NCBI GenBank assembly: GCA_020439605.1
Contig: JAGQSI010000004.1
Span: 1 to 27,507 of the forward strand
DNA from: Acidimicrobiales bacterium
Lineage (GTDB): Bacteria; Actinomycetota; Acidimicrobiia; Acidimicrobiales; Iamiaceae
Length of the DNA stretch: 27,507 nucleotides
Direction: 5' to 3'
The first letter of the stretch is position 1; every line of letters starts with the position of its first letter. Positions 1 to 6,229 of this stretch are shown one piece after another. The notes under the pieces were generated by a model. The model was not told where the DNA came from, searched no databases, and saw only the letters and a list, made by a program, of their open reading frames with translations. A program made the position numbers and the translations under genes.

Positions 1-17
1 AGCACGCAGTTCAGAAA

Positions 18-335
18 TCAATCTAAGGCGAGCAAAGCACGCAGCGCATCATCGACCTGCATCATCTCATCTGCGCTAAGCCGCCCGGCGAAGGCACCGA
101 GACGAATCTGTGGGTCGACAACTGTGAGTTGCTCAACCAATACTCGTGTCGGGGTACCGTCAATTTCGATCTCTGGACGAAACGAGGCTCCACGCCGACC
201 GGTCGATGTCGGTGCGACGACCATAGTTGAGAGAGGGACATCATCTGACTGCAACACGACCGCATATCTCGACCCTGCCTGTTCATGACCCTTGGGGCGA
301 ATTGGGGCCTTGAGACGATAGATATCACCACGCAC
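18..335 (-). CDS. MazF/PemK-family toxin (type II toxin-antitoxin endoribonuclease)
   Basis: A 105-residue protein of the usual MazF/PemK length. Visible family features are the N-terminal GDIY strand, the GHEQAGSRYAVVLQ segment (the G-x-E-x-x-x-x-R-x-V-V pattern of the SH3-like barrel) and the VAPTSTG strand near residues 40-46. Members of this family cut mRNA in the cytoplasm and are held inactive by a small antitoxin. The start is GTG at 333-335, inside the antitoxin gene, giving an 11-base overlap with its TGA stop. That overlap is typical of translationally coupled antitoxin-toxin pairs. It is the last gene of a five-gene minus-strand run. The family assignment is strong; toxicity and RNA target are inferred from the family only. 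Confidence 0.88.
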   Translation of the reverse strand: MRGDIYRLKAPIRPKGHEQAGSRYAVVLQSDDVPLSTMVVAPTSTGRRGASFRPEIEIDGTPTRVLVEQLTVVDPQIRLGAFAGRLSADEMMQVDDALRALLALD

Positions 336-555
336 GAGCAGCTTCCATCTCAGCTGCTAGCCGCTTGGATTCTTCGACGTCCTCGGGGTCTTCGCTCAAC
401 ATCATTGCCTCTTCACGCAATGCTGCACGACGTTTAGCTTTTGCCGCATCAAGGATCGCTTGACGAGCAGCCTCCGAACGTGACACTCCCAACGCTGTAA
501 GAGTCTCTAGCGCTGCTTCAACCGCAGTGTCAGTACGCATCGTAAGTGAAGACAT
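325..555 (-). CDS. Antitoxin partner of the MazF-like toxin (ribbon-helix-helix type)
   Basis: A 76-residue protein just upstream of, and overlapping, the MazF-like toxin gene. Residues 1-45 resemble a ribbon-helix-helix DNA-binding domain: a short strand (SSLTMRTD) followed by helices around VEAALETLTALGVSRSEAARQAI. The C-terminal half is charged and acidic (SEDPEDVEESKRLAAEMEAARAW), as expected for a flexible toxin-neutralising tail. The ATG at 553-555 has no clear Shine-Dalgarno. A TATGAT hexamer on the minus strand (573-568) could be a -10 element for a short leader, although no convincing -35 was found. Antitoxins of this type usually repress their own promoter. The role is inferred from domain type and gene order. 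Confidence 0.8.
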   Translation of the reverse strand: MSSLTMRTDTAVEAALETLTALGVSRSEAARQAILDAAKAKRRAALREEAMMLSEDPEDVEESKRLAAEMEAARAW

Positions 556-580
556 ATCACAAAGCGTATCATATTAGGTA

Positions 581-850
581 TTACATCACGAGGCGGTACT
601 TCCACGGCGGTCGCCAATCAAGGTAGCCATTTGCCTTACGTCGTTGGAGGACATTTCTTACGTTGCGCTGCCACCGTGGGGCCGCTGAACCTGGAGCATC
701 TGAGTCAAAGTCACCCGGGACCAAGGTGAGGTGACTCTCAACAAGATCATAGAGTTCGGACAGTTTGTACCAGGTACCGCGCTTCATGCGTGACACCAGT
801 ACAGACCAGATCTCCTCGGATGTGGTGTGGTCATAGTTGTAGACGCTCAC
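581..850 (-). CDS. Small winged-helix-like protein of unknown function
   Basis: This 89-residue protein is not a family I can name with certainty. Its layout resembles winged-helix domains found at the ends of restriction-type proteins (Mrr N-domain-like). A helix around KRGTWYKLSELYDLVESHL is followed by an aromatic/basic recognition segment (PRWQRNVRNVLQRRK, about residues 58-72) and a short wing (GYLDWRPPWKYRL). The start is GTG at 848-850, overlapping the TGA of the preceding DUF4258-like gene by four bases (GTGA), so the two are probably translationally coupled. The antitoxin-toxin pair begins 25 bases downstream. It may bind DNA and regulate the cluster, or be part of a toxin-antitoxin or defence module. 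Confidence 0.6.
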   Translation of the reverse strand: MSVYNYDHTTSEEIWSVLVSRMKRGTWYKLSELYDLVESHLTLVPGDFDSDAPGSAAPRWQRNVRNVLQRRKANGYLDWRPPWKYRLVM

Positions 851-1119
851 GGTGCGCCTCCTTGGATCGAGTTGTGGAAGTTGGATGGCGAAGGCCAGCG
901 CCGATCACGTCCATCCCAGAGGATCGTCACAATCGCCGCATCAAGGACATCAAACACAATGGCGAGTCCTGCACCGCACCGGACACGACAGCCACCGCGG
1001 CTTGGGTAGTCCTTCAACGGTTCTTGAAGTACATCTTCGACAAGGCTGGGCTGGAGGCCCATCTCTGCGCAACGAAACAGCGCATGACGAGTCCACAACC
1101 ACTTGGCCGGTGCGTTCAC
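847..1119 (-). CDS. DUF4258-like small protein (possible RelE/BrnT-like toxin)
   Basis: A 90-residue protein with the layout of DUF4258: an N-terminal HALFRCAEMGLQ helix (the H-x-x-x-R pattern), a helix SLVEDVLQEPL, then strands ending in VFDVLDAAIVTILW. DUF4258 proteins are small and often lie in toxin-antitoxin-like or mobile regions. A relationship to RelE/BrnT-fold toxins has been suggested for the family and is not demonstrated here. The start is GTG at 1117-1119, overlapping the stop of the upstream helix-turn-helix gene by four bases. Its own stop overlaps the next gene in the same way. The tight coupling to an upstream DNA-binding protein suggests a toxin-antitoxin-like pair. That pairing is inference. 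Confidence 0.6.
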   Translation of the reverse strand: MNAPAKWLWTRHALFRCAEMGLQPSLVEDVLQEPLKDYPSRGGCRVRCGAGLAIVFDVLDAAIVTILWDGRDRRWPSPSNFHNSIQGGAP

Positions 1120-1688
1120 AGCTCGTCCTCTCTTGTCACGATGTCGGTGATCTGGTCGTCGGTAGCTGACTCAAGAGCCGCTTGCGAAAGTGCTCGACGC
1201 TCACGCCAGATCTCGAGTAGGCGTTCAAGATCAGCCCCGTCAATGCTGACGCTCGCTGCCTTGTCGGGGTTGTCCAACGCATGGCGGGCTGCATCTAGCT
1301 TCATCTTTGCCAACAGGTAGTCCTCCTCGGCCTCGAAACGATCCGAGTCCGGCCTGTTTGCAAACGTAAACCTCTGACGAGCGGCCTGCCTCGAAACCTG
1401 CAGTTGCTTGCCGATGTCGGTCCACGAGTAACCGAGAAGTTCCCGACACACTCGGACGTGCTCCGTAAGCACACCGTCAACAAAGAGGTGAAGGGCATTG
1501 AGATCAGCGATGCGCTCCAACTCATCTTCAGCATTCTCGAAGCGAAAGGCAACTCTCTGGAGAGTCGCCATAAGGAAATGCCCCAGATGCGGAAGAAGAT
1601 CGTCGAAGCCTTCAATCTTGCTGATGGCGGCTAGAGCATTGTCTGCAGCATCAACTGCATCGCCTGGCATGACTATGTTGTCGTTCAT
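1116..1688 (-). CDS. Helix-turn-helix protein, first gene of the small-gene cluster
   Basis: A 190-residue protein with one recognisable domain, a helix-turn-helix at about residues 78-108 (VRVCRELLGYSWTDIGKQLQ, then VSRQAARQRF). This matches the sigma-region-4-like 'SW-x-x-IG-x-x-L-x-V-SRQAA-x-QRF' motif common in actinobacterial regulators. The N-terminal 75 residues are helical. The C-terminal part (about 115-190) is acidic and rich in Ala/Leu/Glu, probably also helical and possibly an oligomerisation or partner-binding region. The ATG at 1686-1688 is 17 bases from a perfect 7-base dyad (1706-1724), a natural autoregulatory operator. It is coupled by GTGA overlap to the DUF4258-like gene. 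It could be the antitoxin or regulator of that partner. Confidence 0.65.
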   Translation of the reverse strand: MNDNIVMPGDAVDAADNALAAISKIEGFDDLLPHLGHFLMATLQRVAFRFENAEDELERIADLNALHLFVDGVLTEHVRVCRELLGYSWTDIGKQLQVSRQAARQRFTFANRPDSDRFEAEEDYLLAKMKLDAARHALDNPDKAASVSIDGADLERLLEIWRERRALSQAALESATDDQITDIVTREDEL

Positions 1689-1705
1689 GATGATATGAAA
1701 ACCAC

Positions 1706-1724
1706 TGACAAGACTAGCTTGTCA
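1706..1724. promoter_or_regulatory. Perfect dyad in the divergent promoter region (candidate operator)
   Basis: TGACAAG (1706-1712) and CTTGTCA (1718-1724) form a perfect inverted repeat around the 5-base spacer ACTAG. The right arm contains, on the minus strand, a TTGACA consensus -35 hexamer (1725-1720) facing the helix-turn-helix gene that starts at 1688. No equally good -10 was found at standard spacing. The dyad lies between that gene and the divergent orphan antitoxin at 1794, so one bound protein could control both. The binding protein is unknown; the helix-turn-helix protein next door is the obvious candidate. Confidence 0.55.
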
Positions 1725-1793
1725 AGCACATTTCTAGATTTCCTCTGAAATTGTTTCCGTTCGTAATTGTCGGCGATGCAGCAGCATGCCAGC

Positions 1794-1979
1794 ATGGGTG
1801 TCGCCACAACTGAAAGTGATGTGCCCAACGAGATTCGTGAGGAGTTGGCAGCCCGTGCCGGTCGGGCCGGCCAGTCCTTGCAGGACGTAATTACCCGGGC
1901 CCTCACCCGCGTCGAAGCCACAGGGAGCCGCATTGATCGCGACGCAAGTCTCGAAGCTCGCGACGCAGAACGCAGATGA
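1794..1979 (+). CDS. Orphan FitA/VapB-like ribbon-helix-helix antitoxin
   Basis: A 61-residue protein matching the FitA/VapB pattern: a short N-terminal strand (VATTESDVP), then NEIREELAARAGRAGQSLQDVITRAL, the 'x-L-x-x-R-A-x-x-x-G-x-S-L-x-x-x-I' helix pair that precedes PIN-domain toxins. I chose ATG 1794 because it sits two residues before the first strand. ATG 1776 and TTG 1767 are in-frame alternatives. The C-terminus (TRVEATGSRIDRDASLEARDAERR) is short and charged. No toxin gene follows: the next gene, only 29 bases away, is the convergent sialidase. It is therefore a solitary antitoxin, either a remnant of a vapBC/fitAB pair or a stand-alone regulator. No Shine-Dalgarno is apparent. Confidence 0.55.
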   Translation: MGVATTESDVPNEIREELAARAGRAGQSLQDVITRALTRVEATGSRIDRDASLEARDAERR

Positions 1980-2008
1980 CATCTCTGGTCAACTGCGCCT
2001 CGGCAACT

Positions 2009-3256
2009 TCAGCGAGTAAGTGAACTGACCGGCACTCGCAAGAATGTGATGGTCTCGTTCTCGGAGGCCTCACCGGTCTCGTAGAGCAAGCCAATGGTGT
2101 CGTCGTCAAGTTGCACCAGGTCCGAGTAAGCGGCTGGGGCATCGGAGATCTTCAACGCCACGCTCCAGGTCTTGGCGCCGTCCGTGCTGGCGAAGATCGT
2201 CATGGCCTCGCGAGCTGTGGGCACTGATGGGGCCGACAACAACAGCGGCGCATCATCACCGCGAAGTTGCAGCAGGCTCGCTTCGATCACAGGAATCTGG
2301 GCAAGAGACTCTGTTGATGTAAACGGCGCGACAAGCGTCTTGCCACCATCATCTGAGAATGCGCCGGCCCGATTCACCTCGGCACTGCCGTTTTGGTTTC
2401 GGGTGTTGAAGTAGACCCGTCCGTCAGCAAGTTCAGCAGCGGTGGTTTCATTGCCGTTGATCACGCCATCAGTGTTCTCCTGAATAAAACCAACCTGCCA
2501 GGTCTCGCCGTTATCGTCGCTGTAGATCGAGTGCGCCGCTAGGAACTTGTCGGCCATCGGATTGTCGGTCGAACCTTCGGCCGGGGGCACAGAATGGTTG
2601 GCGCCGAACACGATCCTCCCAGCGTGGTCCCCCTTGGTCAATACAACACCGTGGCCGGGACCGACCACGTTCCAACGCCAATGCGCCTCTTTGGTTTGGT
2701 CGGTGATCTCTTTGGGTTCGCTGAAGGTCTCGCCATCGTCGGTGCTTTCTTGTTGGAAAACACGCATGCCATCTGCGCCGATTGCTTGGCCACTACGAAT
2801 CTGAAGTTCGGTTGCCTTCTCGCTACGCACGAGCGTGAGCACAATCACCTTTTTGGTCTTCGGGTCGAACACCACTGCTGGGTTGTTGCGGTTTTCTCCG
2901 ACACCGCTTGTCACTACCTGCACCGGCTCCCAGTTGCACCCGCCGTCGCTCGAGCGCCGGACCAAGGTGTCGATTGAGCCATGGTCGGCGGAGCTGTCAC
3001 GTCGACCCTCCGCGAAAGCAAGCACGGTGCCCTTGTCGGTGGCTACCGTGGCCGGGATTCGATAGGTGTCATAGCCACCGGTCCCGGACTCATATGGCAC
3101 CGACGACTCACAGGTGGGCTCGGGTGTGGTTACCGCAACCTTGGCAGTGGTGGTTGTCTTCGAGCTCGACTCATCAGAGCTTGAACCCCCGCACGAAGCC
3201 ACGAGGAGCGTCGATACGCCCAACAGCGCGAAACCTAGAAATCTCTTTACCTGCAT
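2009..3256 (-). CDS. Exo-alpha-sialidase (GH33-like) lipoprotein
   Basis: A 415-residue secreted lipoprotein that should release terminal sialic acids from glycoconjugates outside the cell. It has a basic, hydrophobic signal peptide ending in the lipobox LVASC (Cys22), then a Ser/Thr-rich linker to about residue 45. The sialidase propeller shows the YRIP motif (Arg66), the EGRR and ADHGSID segments with candidate acid/base Asp91, and several Asp boxes (SSDGGCNW, STDDGETF, SDDNGETW, SDDGGKTL, STDGAKTW). The AAELADG...NTR segment and the late YSDL...LYETG segment carry the Glu and the nucleophilic Tyr. I prefer ATG 3256 with AGGA ten bases upstream; TTG 3262 is possible. It lies 43 bases downstream of the GMC oxidoreductase, probably in one transcript. 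Confidence 0.85.
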   Translation of the reverse strand: MQVKRFLGFALLGVSTLLVASCGGSSSDESSSKTTTTAKVAVTTPEPTCESSVPYESGTGGYDTYRIPATVATDKGTVLAFAEGRRDSSADHGSIDTLVRRSSDGGCNWEPVQVVTSGVGENRNNPAVVFDPKTKKVIVLTLVRSEKATELQIRSGQAIGADGMRVFQQESTDDGETFSEPKEITDQTKEAHWRWNVVGPGHGVVLTKGDHAGRIVFGANHSVPPAEGSTDNPMADKFLAAHSIYSDDNGETWQVGFIQENTDGVINGNETTAAELADGRVYFNTRNQNGSAEVNRAGAFSDDGGKTLVAPFTSTESLAQIPVIEASLLQLRGDDAPLLLSAPSVPTAREAMTIFASTDGAKTWSVALKISDAPAAYSDLVQLDDDTIGLLYETGEASENETITFLRVPVSSLTR

Positions 3257-3299
3257 GTACAAGTAGTCCTCTCAGCGCTGGCGACATTTGCTTAACTCG

Positions 3300-4901
3300 C
3301 TAAGCCCCCGTGCGGATCATATCCGCGCACTTTTCGCCAATCATGATGGTGGGAGCATTGATGTTGTTGCTGGTGACCGCCGGCATGATCGATGCGTCAG
3401 CTATCCGTAGCCCCTCAAGTCCCTTCACCCTCAACTTGGCATCCACCACTGCCATAGGGTCAGAGTCAGGTCCCATCTTGGCGGTCCCACACACGTGGTA
3501 TTCCGTGTCTGCATGGTCACGAAGTGTCTGTTCGATCTGTGCAGGATCATTTCGGTCATAAGGAATCAGCATTTCGCCCCGATATCGGTCGAACACCGGC
3601 TCGCTCATGATGTCGATCGCTATCTGGGTTCCCTTGACCAGAGTTTCCATGTCGTAGGGATGGCTGAAGTACTTCGGGTCGATCAGCGGGTCCACATGGG
3701 TGTCTCGGCTAGCCAGTCGAACCTCGCCCACGCTTTTGGGTCTTGCCAGTAGGAGGTGAGCGGAGTAACCGTGACCGAAGTGAAGCTTTCGACCGTGGTC
3801 GTCGCCGATGCCCACAATCAGCTCCATCTCCATATCCGAAACTTCAACGTCTGGGCTGGTCTTGTAATAGACCCCAGATTCTGCTGCGCAACTAGTGATC
3901 AGGCCTGTGCGATGACGCTTCCACTGCCACATTCCCTTGAGCAATCTCGCAATCCCGATTGGAGAAATACCCACAGTGTGATCTGGCACCAACGCCCGAT
4001 AAATAAGAAGCGCAGAAATATGGTCCTGCAGGTTCTGACCCATCCCTGCTACGTCCGCTACCGGCGTGATGCCCAGATCTTGTAAGTGTTGGCCAGGGCC
4101 CACGCCTGATGCCATCAGAATCTGCGGTGTTCCGAACGCCCCCGCCGACATGATGACTTCGCGACGAGCCTTCACCGTGCGTGACTGACCACCCTGTTCG
4201 AAGGTGACGCTCACCGCCCTGCGGCCTTCGAAGTTGACCCTGGTGGTGTGGGCACCGGTCTTTACTTCCAAATTGGCTCGATCAAGGTTCGGATGAATGA
4301 ACGCAGCGGCCAGGCTGTGGCGTTCGCCGTCTTTCTGATTGACCTGGACGCTATAGCAACCGTGATGTTGATCCCCATTGAAGTCAGGGTTGAACGGGAT
4401 CCCTTGGGCCTGACAGGCCTGTAGGAATACGTCGTTCAGGGGACTCGGACTACGAAGGTTTGTGATGTGTAGGGGGCCATCGGTGCCGTGGTAAGGCGAG
4501 TCACGGTGAATGGCGTTGCACTCTGACTTCTTGAAGTACGGGAGCAGGTCGTCGAAACCCCAACCTGGATTGCCCAATGCCTCCCAGTTGTCGTAATCCG
4601 ACCTGTGTCCACGGGCGTAGATCATTGCGTTGATCGTGCTCGAGCCGCCCAAGGCCTTGCCTCGTGGTTGGAACCCGCGTCGACCGTTGAAGCCCGGCTG
4701 AGGAACAGTCTGGTAGTTCCAGTTATTGATGCCGTTGGGCATCGCTGCTGCGAACCCAAGAGGGGCTCGGATAACTACGTCTCGGCCTTCGCCACCGGCC
4801 TCAAGCAAGCAGACTGTGGCGTTGGCATCCTCGCTGAGGCGACTCGCCACAACGCATCCGGCTGATCCACCACCAACGACGACGTAATCGAACTCGTCCA
4901 T
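3300..4901 (-). CDS. GMC-family FAD oxidoreductase (choline/alcohol dehydrogenase-like)
   Basis: A 533-residue GMC oxidoreductase, full length for the family. The N-terminal FAD-binding motif VVVGGGSAGCVVASRLSE is followed by the ribose-binding ...CLLEAGG. GMC signature 1 is at RGKALGGSSTINAMIYARGH, and signature 2 is GAFGTPQILMASGVGP. The C-terminal catalytic pair is visible as His469 (HVCGT) and Asn515 (NINAPT). Such enzymes oxidise primary alcohols, choline or related substrates to aldehydes, passing electrons to the respiratory chain or oxygen. The sequence resembles the BetA/AlkJ-type branch, but the substrate cannot be read from it. It sits 15 bases after the MaoC-like gene and before the sialidase, all on the minus strand. 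Confidence 0.88.
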   Translation of the reverse strand: MDEFDYVVVGGGSAGCVVASRLSEDANATVCLLEAGGEGRDVVIRAPLGFAAAMPNGINNWNYQTVPQPGFNGRRGFQPRGKALGGSSTINAMIYARGHRSDYDNWEALGNPGWGFDDLLPYFKKSECNAIHRDSPYHGTDGPLHITNLRSPSPLNDVFLQACQAQGIPFNPDFNGDQHHGCYSVQVNQKDGERHSLAAAFIHPNLDRANLEVKTGAHTTRVNFEGRRAVSVTFEQGGQSRTVKARREVIMSAGAFGTPQILMASGVGPGQHLQDLGITPVADVAGMGQNLQDHISALLIYRALVPDHTVGISPIGIARLLKGMWQWKRHRTGLITSCAAESGVYYKTSPDVEVSDMEMELIVGIGDDHGRKLHFGHGYSAHLLLARPKSVGEVRLASRDTHVDPLIDPKYFSHPYDMETLVKGTQIAIDIMSEPVFDRYRGEMLIPYDRNDPAQIEQTLRDHADTEYHVCGTAKMGPDSDPMAVVDAKLRVKGLEGLRIADASIMPAVTSNNINAPTIMIGEKCADMIRTGA

Positions 4902-4916
4902 ATCAGGACGATACGC

Positions 4917-5396
4917 CTACGCGTAGACGAGGCGGGTAATCCAGTCAGCTACACACGCCGGCTTGTCCTCACCTTCGATCTCGATGGTGAATGTCTTGGT
5001 GACGTTGAGCGTGCTGGCGTCCTTGAGTTCCACTGCCTTTAGGACACTGGTGGCTCGGATACGGGAGTTGACCTTCACCGGGTTCACGAAGCGAACCTTG
5101 TCGAAGCCGTAGTTGACGCCCATCATGATTCCACTGAGGCGAGACATGTCCTGGGGAATGGAACCCGATAGATGGGTGAGCATGGACAGCGTCAAGAATC
5201 CGTGGGCGATCGTTACTTTCCAAGGGGAGAGCTGCGCCGACATTTCCGGGTCCACATGGATGAACTGGTGATCGTGGGTGACTTCAGCGAAAGCGTTGAT
5301 GTCATCTTGAGTTACCTCAAACCATTCACCGGTTCCCTCAACCTGACCTACGGTGGCTTCGAAGAGTTTGAATGCGTTCTCTGCGTTGGTACTCAT
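4917..5396 (-). CDS. MaoC-like hydratase (hot-dog fold, (R)-enoyl-CoA hydratase type)
   Basis: A 159-residue single hot-dog domain. The hydratase-2 motif appears as VTHDHQFIHVDPE with the expected catalytic Asp42 and His47, followed by the central helix AHGFLTLSMLTHL. Relatives hydrate trans-2-enoyl-CoA to (R)-3-hydroxyacyl-CoA in fatty-acid or polyhydroxyalkanoate metabolism. The frame stays open back to a TTG at 5435 that would overlap the preceding stop by four bases. Homology to the fold begins soon after ATG 5396 (MSTNAENAFKLFE), so I chose that start. Neither start has a clear Shine-Dalgarno. Its neighbours, an ICL/PEP-mutase enzyme and a GMC oxidoreductase, suggest catabolism of a small carbon substrate. 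That is inference. Confidence 0.85.
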   Translation of the reverse strand: MSTNAENAFKLFEATVGQVEGTGEWFEVTQDDINAFAEVTHDHQFIHVDPEMSAQLSPWKVTIAHGFLTLSMLTHLSGSIPQDMSRLSGIMMGVNYGFDKVRFVNPVKVNSRIRATSVLKAVELKDASTLNVTKTFTIEIEGEDKPACVADWITRLVYA

Positions 5397-5431
5397 GGAC
5401 GAGACGGTAGTCGCCCAGCCCAGAGCAGCGC

Positions 5432-6196
5432 TCAAGCCCAGGGAGAGACGATGTCTTTGAGATTCTGGGTCAGGCTGGCTTGAAGGAGCGGACCAAAGCT
5501 CACACGGTGAACGCCAAGGGCCTGAAGATCGGCGAGCGAGCCGGCAGCAGATCCATTGATCGGGTGAGAGATCACGTTGATCGGACCAGAGAGTTCCGCT
5601 AGCAAGGTACGAATTGCATCAGCGCTAGGTGCCTTCACTGGGTACACGCAGCGCGCACCCGCGGCTTCGCACGCTTTGAGGCGTTCGATTGCTTCGGCGA
5701 GCGGATCTTCGTAAGTACCTTCTGGTTTTAGGAAGGCGTCTGTGCGAGCGTTGATTACCAGATCAACTCCAGCAGAATCTGCTGCTTGGCGCAGGCCACC
5801 GATGTAGTCCGCGTGTTCTTGCACCGAACGAACTCGTTTGTTCTCGGAATGAACCGTGTCTTCTACGTTGATACCGACAGCGCCGGCCTCTAGGACTCGT
5901 TCCACAAGTTCTGCAGGTGCGAGGCCATATCCAGATTCAACATCGGCACTCACTGGCACATCGACCGACCCGGTGACGCGACGAATCCCATCGACAGCAT
6001 CGTCGATGGTCATTCCTTCATTGTCTTTCTGGCCTCTGGAGTCGGCTAGCGGGTGGCTCCCGACGGTCAGGGCTGAAAAGCCACTATCAACAACAGCCCG
6101 CGCAGACCATGCATCCCAAACAGTTGGGAGTACCAAGGTGGTTCCGCTGTTATGCAGGGCGAGCAGTTGAGAGGCACGGGTTTGTAGGTCTGACAT
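5432..6196 (-). CDS. Isocitrate lyase / PEP-mutase superfamily enzyme
   Basis: A 254-residue (beta/alpha)8-type protein of the ICL/PEP phosphonomutase superfamily. Visible elements are LPTVWDAWSARAVVDSGF near the start, the PVSADVESGYG strand with metal-binding Asp85, the INVEDTVH segment (Glu112-Asp113), and VINARTDAFL around Arg151. Members cleave or rearrange 2-methylisocitrate, oxaloacetate-type acids or phosphonates using Mg2+. This short form, lacking the KKCGH loop of true isocitrate lyase, resembles the many actinobacterial members of unassigned substrate. The ATG at 6194-6196 follows an AGGA seven bases upstream. It is the first gene of the four-gene minus-strand run ending in the sialidase, and begins 33 bases after the HNH nuclease gene. 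Confidence 0.85.
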   Translation of the reverse strand: MSDLQTRASQLLALHNSGTTLVLPTVWDAWSARAVVDSGFSALTVGSHPLADSRGQKDNEGMTIDDAVDGIRRVTGSVDVPVSADVESGYGLAPAELVERVLEAGAVGINVEDTVHSENKRVRSVQEHADYIGGLRQAADSAGVDLVINARTDAFLKPEGTYEDPLAEAIERLKACEAAGARCVYPVKAPSADAIRTLLAELSGPINVISHPINGSAAGSLADLQALGVHRVSFGPLLQASLTQNLKDIVSPWA

Positions 6197-6229
6197 ACCT
6201 ACATCCTGCCGGGCTCAACGCCAAATACC

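Noticed and set aside
790..1320. Long plus-strand open frame opposite the small-gene cluster
   Set aside because: It is antisense to three tightly coupled minus-strand genes with recognisable domains and has no recognisable protein features.
2172..3303. Several plus-strand open frames opposite the sialidase gene
   Set aside because: The minus-strand frame encodes a complete sialidase with all motifs; the antisense frames are low-complexity shadows.
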